Origin: Arcticibacter pallidicorallinus
GTDB lineage: Bacteria > Bacteroidota > Bacteroidia > Sphingobacteriales > Sphingobacteriaceae
NCBI RefSeq assembly: GCF_003002875.1
Contig: NZ_PVTH01000001.1
Location: forward strand, 558,001 to 622,000
Length of the DNA stretch: 64,000 nt
Direction: 5' to 3'
Shown here: piece after piece, positions 35,301 through 43,325 of the stretch
Layout of the letters: the number at the start of each line of letters is the position of its first letter
How positions within the stretch are numbered: the stretch's first letter is position 1
Program-made: the position numbers and the translations under genes
The notes under the pieces: generated by a model
Databases searched by the model: none
Seen by the model: only the letters and a program-made list of their open reading frames with translations
Told to the model about the DNA's origin: nothing

Positions 35301-35505
35301 TTATACGTTTGATCAAAACTGGATTAAAAAGGCAGGTATGTCTAGCGTAAGGCTGTTTATCAATGGAAACAACCTGTTCGTTTGGACCAAGATGCCTGAT
35401 GACCGTGAAGCAAACTACCAGGGTGCAGGCGGGCAGGGATGGGCTTCTCAGGGAGCGTATCCTACGGTAAAACGTTATAACCTTGGTGCAAACATCACCT
35501 TCTAA
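32341..35505 (+). CDS. SusC-like TonB-dependent transporter 1, xylan PUL
   Basis: The 1054-residue protein has a long basic N-region and signal peptide (cleavage near FAQQQ, about residue 40). A carboxypeptidase-regulatory-like domain (RTVTGVVVEGQDIPVIAATVSVKG) is followed by the plug with VQVGYGQQKKASVVGSI, LIRGRSTWNNASPLILVDGVER and TTKRGRSGK, then a barrel ending NLGANITF. It is the first of two SusC proteins in a SusC-SusD-SusC-SusD array. That array with a DUF1735 protein and GH10 matches the core xylan system (XusA-E plus Xyn10C) known from Prevotella and Bacteroides. Confidence 0.94.
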   Translation: MESSKKVHKDWRQGRRSLKKALLAGLVFVLLANVVFAQQQRTVTGVVVEGQDIPVIAATVSVKGTSIKTSTNGSGQFTLSVPQNATTLTVVYIGMVSQEVDIRNKNSVRVVMKDDVQMLQEAVVQVGYGQQKKASVVGSITQTTSEVLERTGGVTSLGAALTGNLPGVITTASSGMPGEEDPQILIRGRSTWNNASPLILVDGVERSMNNIDIASVETVSVLKDASATAVFGVKGANGVILITTKRGRSGKAEVRASLNTVVKAPSKLPGKLDSYDMFRTRNQVIEYELGLSPGAWSSILPEEVMMKYRSPANLEEAERYPNVDWVDVLFRDNAMSYNANVNVSGGTPFVKYFTSVDYLDEGDLFKRFENNRGYEGGYGYNRLNVRSNLDFQLTKSTVFRTNLTGSRGLTSRPWIGVNPYNTWTAAYSAAPNLFLPKYSDGVWGFYFPNVQQGLNSAQILSTSGVQDVTTSRITTDFTLDQDLGMVLKGLNFKGTLSIDNTFVEDQRGVNDTNNGVLSKYIDPETGLVTYSQTKDAGTELEWRESVRWASSAGSVDDRATYRRMFSQFQLNYGTQIGKHHNVTAMGLWSRDQTARGSVIPSYREDWVFRTTYNYKGKYSAEYNGAYNGSERFGPDYRFEFFSSGGFGWMLSEEAFMKNIRFLDMLKIRGSYGEIGDDGGSPRFAYLGIWEFGGRTPLGITGESAEQSPYNWYRETGVGNPNVRWEKVVKKNIAIDFGIFRNLLSGSIDFFQDDRSDILSTTRAVPTYYGANPPVANVGRVRSRGYEFDLRFNKRINDNLRVWSNINFTHAKNEVLEADVASLLPLYSKPLEKQIGQAYSHVSQGYYNTWDELFASTPHNANDDQKLPGNYHIVDYNADGIIDANDNIPYGYSGAPENTYNATLGFDWKRFSIFAQFYGVNNVTRQVVLGSFGGKNTVAYEEGSYWSMNNTSPDGPMPRWESTPTGFYTADRHFYDASYIRLKNAEIAYTFDQNWIKKAGMSSVRLFINGNNLFVWTKMPDDREANYQGAGGQGWASQGAYPTVKRYNLGANITF

Positions 35506-35516
35506 TATTGATTGTA

Positions 35517-37403
35517 ATGAAAAGATATATAAAGAGCATATTGATTATGGGACTCGTTTCCTCTATGGTAGGAGGAGTTTCTTGTAAAAAGTATTTAGAC
35601 AGGGATCCGGAGTCAATCGTATCAGAGGAGTCTGCATTCAAAGACTTTCGAAACTTTCAGGGATATACAGAAGAACTATATAACTGTATTCCGGATTTCA
35701 CGAACCGGTATTGGACGAATAGCTGGAATTGGGGCGAGGATGAGATTCAATCTACGGTCCAGAATTTTCACATCGTTAACAAGATCGATAACGGCGATTT
35801 TTGGGGATGGCAGCGCGAATTCGACGGCTGGGGTGCGGGGTTCATGGACAACGCTACGGCAAATACGAATAATGACCGTATGACAAAAGGGCTTTGGCCG
35901 CTGGCATGGTACGCCATTCGTAAATCGAACATAGGCTTGGAGAATATAGATAAGATGGTTAACGCAACGGATGAGGAGCGGAAACTGATCAAAGGTCAGC
36001 TTCTTTTTTTCAGAGCCTGGTCTCACTTCATGCTTATGCAGTATTTCGGAGGCTTGCCGTATGTTGATAAGGTGCTTCCGTCTGATGAGCCACTAAGGCT
36101 TCCGAGACTAAGCTACCAGGAATGTGCAGCTCTGGCCGCAAAAGATTTTCGCGAAGCTGCCGATCTGCTACCGATAAATTGGGATGACACCCAGGCTGGA
36201 AGAACAACGCTTGGAAAGAATCAATTGCGTATTAACAAGATCATGGCTCTGGGCTATCTGGGTAAAAACTACCTGTGGGCAGCCAGTCCGCTGATGAATT
36301 CAGAATCTACAGGAAGTAAATCATACAACGCTGAGTTAAGTAAACTTGCAGCAGCGGCGTTTGCTGAACTTTTACAGCTTACAGAGAGTGGTGCTGCTCC
36401 TCACAGGTTGCTGCCTTTTAACAAATACAGCGATAACTTTTATACAATCGGGCAGAATTTCATGATTCCCGGCGGTACTGAAGCGATTTTTACGGGTCCG
36501 TATTGGGGAGCCCATGGATCTACTTACGGAACCGCAAAACAGTATATGACGCTTGTAGCGGGTGCTGAGTCGCTTGTTTTTACACCTACTGCCAATTATG
36601 TGAACTATTACGGAATGCAGAACGGCCTTCCTATTCCTAACTCAGCTCAGGCAGATGCTGCATCGGGATATGATCCGCAGTACCCATGGCGCGGTCGCGA
36701 TCCTCGTTTTTATAATGACATCGGTTATGACGGAGTGAAGGTGATTCAGGGCCCGCTCGCTGAAGAAGTGGAGCGCAATCGCTATGCTAATCTTCACACC
36801 GGGGGAAGCTATCGCGATGACCGGTCAGGTAGCCGTACAGGATATCTTTTGTACAAGTTCGTCCCACGTACCGCCAATGGGTATGATCAGGGATGGAATT
36901 ATGGTCAGAATCTTAATATAAAGGTGTCGTACATGCGTTTAGCCGACATTTATCTGATGTATGCCGAGGCTGTTGCTGCAGGTTACAACTCAGCTGCTGC
37001 GAGTGCTCCGGGATTCGCCAAGACGGCTGTCGATGCTGTCAACGTTATTCGTGACAGGGCAGGTGTAGCACATGTTGCTCCTCAATTCCTTGCTTCTGCT
37101 GACGAGTTTATGAAAGAGGTTAGAAGGGAACGTGCTGTGGAACTCGCGTTTGAGGGTCACCGCTTTAACGATCTTCGCCGCTGGTATCTCCTTTCAGAAG
37201 TGCCTTATACTTTGAAGACGGCAGCGGAGTTCGACAGGGCTGCAACGTTGAATTCAACCATTGATCCAAAGGAAAACAGGGTGGTAAACTATCGTGAACG
37301 GGTGATCTTGCAGCGTCCATTCGGAGAAAGGCATTACTGGTTGCCGCTTAAGAGATCCGATGTAAACATGTATCCGGAGTTTAAACAAAATCCCGGTTGG
37401 TAA
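35517..37403 (+). CDS. SusD-like lipoprotein 1, xylan PUL
   Basis: The 628-residue lipoprotein (lipobox GGVSC23, then KKYLD) shows the RagB/SusD pattern: SEESAFKDFRNFQGYTEEL, LLFFRAWSHFMLMQYFGGLPYVD, KVSYMRLADIYLMYAEAVAAG, and REVRRERAVELAFEGHRFNDLRRW near the C-terminus. It ends PEFKQNPGW. The ATG at 35517 is chosen over an in-frame TTG nine bases upstream. It starts 11 bases after the SusC stop. It would bind xylan or arabinoxylan oligosaccharides with the preceding SusC. Confidence 0.94.
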   Translation: MKRYIKSILIMGLVSSMVGGVSCKKYLDRDPESIVSEESAFKDFRNFQGYTEELYNCIPDFTNRYWTNSWNWGEDEIQSTVQNFHIVNKIDNGDFWGWQREFDGWGAGFMDNATANTNNDRMTKGLWPLAWYAIRKSNIGLENIDKMVNATDEERKLIKGQLLFFRAWSHFMLMQYFGGLPYVDKVLPSDEPLRLPRLSYQECAALAAKDFREAADLLPINWDDTQAGRTTLGKNQLRINKIMALGYLGKNYLWAASPLMNSESTGSKSYNAELSKLAAAAFAELLQLTESGAAPHRLLPFNKYSDNFYTIGQNFMIPGGTEAIFTGPYWGAHGSTYGTAKQYMTLVAGAESLVFTPTANYVNYYGMQNGLPIPNSAQADAASGYDPQYPWRGRDPRFYNDIGYDGVKVIQGPLAEEVERNRYANLHTGGSYRDDRSGSRTGYLLYKFVPRTANGYDQGWNYGQNLNIKVSYMRLADIYLMYAEAVAAGYNSAAASAPGFAKTAVDAVNVIRDRAGVAHVAPQFLASADEFMKEVRRERAVELAFEGHRFNDLRRWYLLSEVPYTLKTAAEFDRAATLNSTIDPKENRVVNYRERVILQRPFGERHYWLPLKRSDVNMYPEFKQNPGW

Positions 37404-37438
37404 TTCATCGAGTGTATAGATCAGATAAAAAATTTAAT

Positions 37439-40400
37439 ATGAAATATTCAAGAATAGCATGGGCTATATACCTTTTTGTCATGCTCTCGGTTGGTGTGGC
37501 AAATGCTCAGGATGCCGCTAAAATAGCTGTTAAAGCAATTGTCCGGGGGGTTGGCGGCGAACCGCTCTCCGGGGCTGTAATTACCAACGAATCGCTAAAA
37601 CTTAAAACGGTGACTGATAGCCGCGGCATGTTAGAGGTTAGCGTTCCGGAAGAAGCCATTCTTACTGTCAGCGCTGATGGCTACAAGACATCCTCTATCG
37701 TGGTCACTGCTGATTTAGATCGCATTGACCTGGCTCAGGATATTTATTCTGTCAATGTTGCTTTCAAATCGGCTAATGCTAAGGACTTGCCATCGGGAGT
37801 ATCCAGTGTAAATATTTCCGAACTGTTGGAAAAGAACTATCTCATCAATTATGACGGCCTGGAAGCTTTTGCACCCGGTTACAATGGAAACCAGTTATGG
37901 GGAATGAACAGCTCGCTGGTATTGATAGATGGTGTGCCTCGTGATATCAGCAGCATTTCACCTAATGAAGTCGACCATATTACCTTTCTGAAAAGTGCAT
38001 CAGCCGTTGCCCTCTATGGAAGCCGGGGCGCAAAAGGCGTTATTATGGTATCTACGAAGAGGGGAACAGACTCTAATCAACGCATAAACGTCCGCGCAAA
38101 TGCGGGTATTAATGCTCCGAAAGGATATCCTCAATACCTGGGTTCTTCTGAATACATGACATTGTATAACGAGGCCAGACTGAATGATGGCCTGGGCGTA
38201 TTGTATTCTGACGAGGCTATCTACAATCATTCTGCAGGAAATCCTTACCGTTATCCGAACGTGGATTACTACTCATCTGATTACATTAAGAACAGTTATG
38301 CGCGCTACGATGCTGTAACTGAAATATCGGGAGGTAACGAGCGTGCCCGCTATTATACTAATCTGGGTATGAGTTCAAATGGTTCTCTTCTGAACTTTGG
38401 CGAGGCGAAGGATCACAATACGACGCAACGTTTCAACGTGCGCGGTAATGTTGATATGAAGCTTAACAGGATTTTGAAAGCGCGGATCGACGCCAGTGCA
38501 GTGTTCGCAAACGGTTCCGGTGTGAATACAGACTATTTTGGAAGCGCCGCAACGTTACGTCCGAATCGCTTTACTCCACTCATACCTTTGAGCTACCTGG
38601 AAGAGAATGATGAGGCTAATTGGGCTATAGTGAATGCCGCTACGATTATTGACAATAAGTATGTTCTCGGTGGTACATCTCTGGATCAAACGAACCCATT
38701 CGCTGCAATCTACGCAGGGGGTAGTAATAAATTCGTGCAACGTGAATTTCAGTTCACCACAGGTGTGGATGCGGATCTGAATGGTCTAATGGATGGCTTA
38801 TCTTTTAGCACAACAATGGGCGTGGATTACTGGAACAGATACAACCAGGGTTACAGAAACGGGTACGCAACTTATCAACCGACCTGGACATCGTATTCAG
38901 GTACAGATTTACTGTCAGGACTACAGATCTTCGGACAAGACACACGTAGCGGACAGGAAGTAATTGCAGATAGCTGGTACCGTCAAACGATTTCGTTATC
39001 GGCGCAGTTGAATTACAATAAGACAGTAAACGGTAGTCACAACATCTCGGCAATATTGATGGGTGCCGCGTTCCGCCAATCTCTTTCTGAAGTTTACCAG
39101 CCGACTACCAATTCGAACATTGGTTTGCAGTTGGGATACAACTTCAACCAAAAGTACTTTGCAGAACTTACGGGTGCTGTAGTGCGCTCACCAAAGCTCG
39201 CTTCGGGCAATCGTACTGCATTTTCACCGGCAGGCTCGATCGGCTGGAGACTTAGCGAAGAGCCATTCCTTAAAGATGTATCGTTTATTGACAATCTGAA
39301 GCTAACAGCTTCTGCCGGAATCTTACATACGGATATCGACATTACGGATTATTTCCTGTACGAAAGCATATACACCGGTACCGGAAACTGGTATGGCTGG
39401 AATGACGGCTCGGGAACACAATCAACTGATTCGCGGAGAGGCGAAAACTTCGATCTGAAAATGGCCAGAAGAGAAGAGGTTAGTCTGGGTATAGATGGTA
39501 TTTTGTTTAAAAATCAGCTTAGCTTTGGTGCAAACGTTTTCCGTAACACGTTGTCTGGTAATGCTATTCAGGCATCTGCGTTGTATCCAAACTATTTTAC
39601 TCAAAATTTCCCGAGTTCATCGTTCATCCCTTATGTGAACTATAATAATGATCAACGCACAGGCCTTGATTTTTATCTGAATGTTAACAAGCGCATTGGC
39701 GCCGTAAACTGGATCCTGGGTACTGCATTAACCTATTATACTACGAAAGCGACAAAGCGTGCAGAAATTTTCCAGGATGCTTACCAGAATCGCTCAGGCA
39801 GACCACTGGATGCTATCTGGGGTCTTCAAAGCGATGGCTTCTATATGGACGCCGCGGAAGTTGCTGCTGCTGACGGTGTAAATGGTGCTAAGCCTGCATT
39901 TGGTGCGATTGCGCCGGGTGATATCCGATATAAGGATCAAAATGGCGACAATGTCATCAATGAGCGGGATGAGGTATATCTTGGTCGTGGAGGATGGTCT
40001 GGATCTCCTTTGACTGTAGGGGTTAACCTGTCTGCGACATGGAAGAACCTGACGTTTTTCGCATTGGCAACCGGTCGCTTTGGCGCCTATGCAATGAAGA
40101 GCAATAGCTATTTCTGGGTTAATGGTGATGATAAATATTCTGCTGTTGTGAGGGACCGCTGGACGGAGGAAACTAAAAATACAGCGACCTTCCCACGACT
40201 GACAACGCTTGGCGGTGATAACAATTTCAGGAACTCTGACTTCTGGATGTATTCTACAGACAGGATTGATCTCTCCAAAGTGCAGATATCATACAAGATT
40301 TCTGATAACGTATTGAAGAGTAAGTTTCTTCATGAACTCGGTATATATGTAGCAGGATATAATCTACTTACAGGGGCAAAGGAACGGGAGATACTGGAAA

Positions 40401-40462
40401 CAAATTTTGGCGCTGCTCCTCAGACGCGGCTTTACAACCTGGGCGTAAAGGCTCTCTTTTAA
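37439..40462 (+). CDS. SusC-like TonB-dependent transporter 2, xylan PUL
   Basis: The protein of about 1007 residues has a signal peptide (to about VANAQD) and an N-terminal beta-sandwich with GGEPLSGAVITNESLKL. A plug shows MNSSLVLIDGVPRDISSI and SASAVALYGSRGAKGVIMV, then STKRGTDS. The barrel ends in NLGVKALF. It lacks the usual TRIRG-type strand before the ligand loop (it reads NGNQLWGMN), a sign of a divergent XusC-type subgroup. The ATG at 37439 gives the signal peptide directly; an in-frame TTG at 37397 would place 14 extra residues and overlap the preceding SusD gene. Confidence 0.92.
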   Translation: MKYSRIAWAIYLFVMLSVGVANAQDAAKIAVKAIVRGVGGEPLSGAVITNESLKLKTVTDSRGMLEVSVPEEAILTVSADGYKTSSIVVTADLDRIDLAQDIYSVNVAFKSANAKDLPSGVSSVNISELLEKNYLINYDGLEAFAPGYNGNQLWGMNSSLVLIDGVPRDISSISPNEVDHITFLKSASAVALYGSRGAKGVIMVSTKRGTDSNQRINVRANAGINAPKGYPQYLGSSEYMTLYNEARLNDGLGVLYSDEAIYNHSAGNPYRYPNVDYYSSDYIKNSYARYDAVTEISGGNERARYYTNLGMSSNGSLLNFGEAKDHNTTQRFNVRGNVDMKLNRILKARIDASAVFANGSGVNTDYFGSAATLRPNRFTPLIPLSYLEENDEANWAIVNAATIIDNKYVLGGTSLDQTNPFAAIYAGGSNKFVQREFQFTTGVDADLNGLMDGLSFSTTMGVDYWNRYNQGYRNGYATYQPTWTSYSGTDLLSGLQIFGQDTRSGQEVIADSWYRQTISLSAQLNYNKTVNGSHNISAILMGAAFRQSLSEVYQPTTNSNIGLQLGYNFNQKYFAELTGAVVRSPKLASGNRTAFSPAGSIGWRLSEEPFLKDVSFIDNLKLTASAGILHTDIDITDYFLYESIYTGTGNWYGWNDGSGTQSTDSRRGENFDLKMARREEVSLGIDGILFKNQLSFGANVFRNTLSGNAIQASALYPNYFTQNFPSSSFIPYVNYNNDQRTGLDFYLNVNKRIGAVNWILGTALTYYTTKATKRAEIFQDAYQNRSGRPLDAIWGLQSDGFYMDAAEVAAADGVNGAKPAFGAIAPGDIRYKDQNGDNVINERDEVYLGRGGWSGSPLTVGVNLSATWKNLTFFALATGRFGAYAMKSNSYFWVNGDDKYSAVVRDRWTEETKNTATFPRLTTLGGDNNFRNSDFWMYSTDRIDLSKVQISYKISDNVLKSKFLHELGIYVAGYNLLTGAKEREILETNFGAAPQTRLYNLGVKALF

Positions 40463-40481
40463 TGATTTAACACTTAATGAT

Positions 40482-42245
40482 ATGAATAGATTTTCAGTGC
40501 TACTTATAGGTGTTGTTCTAGCGCTTACCGGCTGTAAGAAATTAACAGACCCGGCTCCCCAGAATAACGGCGACTTCGAAAATATATATGATGAACCGAG
40601 TTTGGCTCACGGCCTGTTATTGAATGGCTATACCCGTCTTCCGACAAACGGCTGGACATTTAGCGATGTAGCAACCGATGATGCGGTAAGTAATGATGCA
40701 ACCAATAATTTCAGGAGAGTTGCTACGGGACAATGGTCATCTGTTTTGAATCCTCTGGATCAATGGACTAATTCACGTGCTGGCATTCAATACCTGAACA
40801 TGTTTCTGGCTGAGGCCGACAAAGTGAACTGGGATACTAAAGATCCAATGCTTGCTACGATGTTCAAGGACAGGCTTACAGGCGAGGCTTATGGCCTTAG
40901 AGCGTATTTGATGTTTTATATGCTGCAGGCTCATGCCGGTTGGGTAAACGGCGTTTTGTATGGCTTTCCTTTGGTTCTGGATCCGGAAACACCTACTTCA
41001 GACTTTAATAAGCCGAGGGCAACTTTTGACGAGTGTATGCAACAGATTTATAGCGACCTTGCAAAGGCGGAAGAACTTCTTCCTTTGGACTATAACGACA
41101 TCTCGTCAGCATCTCAGGTGCCTGCTAAGTATGCAGGGGTAAAAACGGAAAATTACAACCGGGTTTTTGGCCGTCTTTTTAAACTGAGGATGACAGCGAG
41201 GATTGCGAAGGCAATCCGTGCAAAGGCAGCTCTACTGGCAGCTAGCCCTGCGTACTCGACGGCAAATAATCCTGATCGCTGGGTTGAAGCGGCGAATCGT
41301 GCCGGAGAAGTTCTGCAGCTTAACGGATGGTTGACCAACCTGGATCCTGAGGGTGTAACCTGGTACAACAACAAAGCTGAAATTGACGCTTTAGCCTCGG
41401 GAGCCATTCCTAAGGAAATACTATGGCGTACTAATATTGGTTCTAACAGTGACCTTGAAGCAGACCATTATCCACCTACATTGTTTGGAAACGGACGTCT
41501 GAATCCGACACAGAACCTCGTCGATGCGTTCCCGATGGCTAATGGTTATCCCATCAGGGATGCTGCATCAAGTGGCTACAGCTCTGGTACTCCTTACGCG
41601 AATCGCGATCCACGTTTAGCTAAGTACATCGTGTATAACGGAGAAATCGCAGGTCCGACGAATGCCGTAATCAACACATCAGCTGATGGCCTTACCAATG
41701 ATGCTTTGAACAGGGTGGAAACTTCTACCAGAACGGGTTATTACATGCGTAAACTGCTGAGACAAGATGTGAGCAGGAATTCTGCTTCCATTAACAACCA
41801 GAAGCATTATAGACCACACATCCGTTATACTGAAATCTTTCTGGCATACGCCGAAGCGGCGAATGAAGCATGGGGACCAACAGGAACGGGAGGTAATGCC
41901 AACAGTGCTTATGATATTATTAAAGCACTGCGTAACAGGGCAGGTGTAGGAAGAACCAATGGAGATGCTTACCTTGAATCAGTGAAAAATGACAAGGATG
42001 CTATGAGAACGCTGATCAGGAATGAGCGGAGATTGGAGCTAGCCTTTGAAGGCTTTAGATTCTGGGATCTGCGCAGGTGGAACCAAGATTTGAACGAAAC
42101 GGCTAAGGGAGTTCGTATACAGCAAAACGTTCATCAGGTAATTGATGTCGAGGCTCGATCATATCAGGATTTTATGAGGTTTGGCCCTATCCCTTATAGT
42201 GAGGTTTTAAAATTTAACGCGCTGCAACAAAATACAGGATGGTAA
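40482..42245 (+). CDS. SusD-like lipoprotein 2, xylan PUL
   Basis: The 587-residue lipoprotein (lipobox LTGC18, then KKLTD) has SusD features: LTGEAYGLRAYLMFYMLQAHAGWV, IAKAIRAKAALLAASPAYS, HIRYTEIFLAYAEAANEAWG, and IRNERRLELAFEGFRFWDLRRWNQ. It ends ALQQNTGW. It follows its SusC partner by 19 bases. In core xylan PULs the second SusC/D pair is thought to widen the range of imported xylo-oligosaccharides. Confidence 0.94.
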   Translation: MNRFSVLLIGVVLALTGCKKLTDPAPQNNGDFENIYDEPSLAHGLLLNGYTRLPTNGWTFSDVATDDAVSNDATNNFRRVATGQWSSVLNPLDQWTNSRAGIQYLNMFLAEADKVNWDTKDPMLATMFKDRLTGEAYGLRAYLMFYMLQAHAGWVNGVLYGFPLVLDPETPTSDFNKPRATFDECMQQIYSDLAKAEELLPLDYNDISSASQVPAKYAGVKTENYNRVFGRLFKLRMTARIAKAIRAKAALLAASPAYSTANNPDRWVEAANRAGEVLQLNGWLTNLDPEGVTWYNNKAEIDALASGAIPKEILWRTNIGSNSDLEADHYPPTLFGNGRLNPTQNLVDAFPMANGYPIRDAASSGYSSGTPYANRDPRLAKYIVYNGEIAGPTNAVINTSADGLTNDALNRVETSTRTGYYMRKLLRQDVSRNSASINNQKHYRPHIRYTEIFLAYAEAANEAWGPTGTGGNANSAYDIIKALRNRAGVGRTNGDAYLESVKNDKDAMRTLIRNERRLELAFEGFRFWDLRRWNQDLNETAKGVRIQQNVHQVIDVEARSYQDFMRFGPIPYSEVLKFNALQQNTGW

Positions 42246-42268
42246 TCCGCTGCAGATTATAAAACAAT

Positions 42269-42298
42269 GATAGGGTTTAACGATTCGGTTGCCCTATC
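42269..42298 (+). other. Intra-operon hairpin
   Basis: GATAGGG (42269-42275) pairs exactly with CCCTATC (42292-42298) across a 16-base loop in the 81-base gap between the second SusD gene and the DUF1735 lipoprotein gene. There is no T-run. It could protect upstream mRNA or attenuate downstream expression. Confidence 0.4.
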
Positions 42299-42326
42299 TG
42301 AGTTCATATATAACTAAAATATTGTG

Positions 42327-43301
42327 ATGAAAAGATTATTAAATATTGCGCTGGTGCTGGTAGCAGCATTAAGCTCCTGTAAAAATGAAGAATGGGCATT
42401 TCCCGACTATGATGTCCAGTCGGTCTATTTCTCCTATCAAGGCCCAATCCGCACGCTAACATTGGGTGAAGACATATTCGATACTTCATTAGATAATGAA
42501 AAGAAGGTACAGATTATGGCTACAACTGGCGGTGTGTATAAGAATAGGAAAGATATAACAATAGGAATAGCTGTAAATAACTCTCTGACTCAAGGGCTAA
42601 ATTTTCCCGCTCCGTTTAGTGGAGCTGTAAGACCTATGCCTGAAAGCTATTACAGACTTGCTTCGGATAGGATAGTCATTCCTTCGGATAAACTGATAGG
42701 CGGGGTAGAGGTACAGCTTACTGATGCCTTCTTTGCAGATCCTCTATCTATAAAGACCACCTATGTGATTCCCTTATCGATGACCAATCTGTCGGGTGCC
42801 GACTCTATTCTGGCGAGTAAATCGTACACGCTTTATGCCATTAGATACATCAATCAGTGGGACGGTAACTACCTGCGCAGAGGAAAAGATGTATTTGTTG
42901 GTAAAAATGGAAACACGGCTCTGAATACAACCGTAACCAGACATGCGCAATACGTGGAAAAAGATGAAGTGAAGAAGATAAGTACCCGATCATTAAATCA
43001 GGTTGAATTCCCTGTGAGCTTCAAGGCTGCCGACGCAACAAACATCAATCGTACTTTGCTTCTCACCTTTAGTGACGATGGCAATTGCACAATTGCTGCA
43101 GCCGATGCGAGCTTCACTGCAAGTGGAAGCGGTAAGTTTGTAAAGAAAGGTGAAAAAAACAGTTGGGGTAGCAAAGACCGTGACGCCCTTTACCTGACTT
43201 ATCAGGTGGAATTGCCGGAAAGGAATGTTTCTTCTACGGACACCCTGGTTTTGCGTGACCGGGGAGTGAAAGCAGAATTCTTTACCCCGATAGCGAACTA
43301 A
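42327..43301 (+). CDS. DUF1735-type surface glycan-binding lipoprotein
   Basis: The 324-residue lipoprotein (lipobox LSSC18, then KNEEW) starts with a DUF1735-like beta-sandwich (VYFSYQGPIRTLTLGEDIFDTSLDNEKKVQI, with YRLASDRIVIPSDKLIGGVEVQLT). A C-terminal domain with IRYINQWDGNYLRRGKDV follows. Proteins of this type occupy the XusE position between SusD and GH10 in xylan PULs and are considered surface glycan-binding proteins. The ATG at 42327 is chosen; a GTG lies directly in front of it. It is 24 bases before the xylanase gene. Confidence 0.85.
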   Translation: MKRLLNIALVLVAALSSCKNEEWAFPDYDVQSVYFSYQGPIRTLTLGEDIFDTSLDNEKKVQIMATTGGVYKNRKDITIGIAVNNSLTQGLNFPAPFSGAVRPMPESYYRLASDRIVIPSDKLIGGVEVQLTDAFFADPLSIKTTYVIPLSMTNLSGADSILASKSYTLYAIRYINQWDGNYLRRGKDVFVGKNGNTALNTTVTRHAQYVEKDEVKKISTRSLNQVEFPVSFKAADATNINRTLLLTFSDDGNCTIAAADASFTASGSGKFVKKGEKNSWGSKDRDALYLTYQVELPERNVSSTDTLVLRDRGVKAEFFTPIAN

Positions 43302-43325
43302 TTATAAACTTTAGATCCGGAACAA

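Noticed and set aside
35676-36026. 116-codon open frame on the minus strand inside a SusD gene
   Set aside because: The SusD reading frame is fully supported; this one has no start signal or recognisable motif.
37397-37438. Upstream TTG start for the second xylan SusC
   Set aside because: It would overlap the preceding SusD stop and put charged residues ahead of the signal peptide; the ATG at 37439 fits better.
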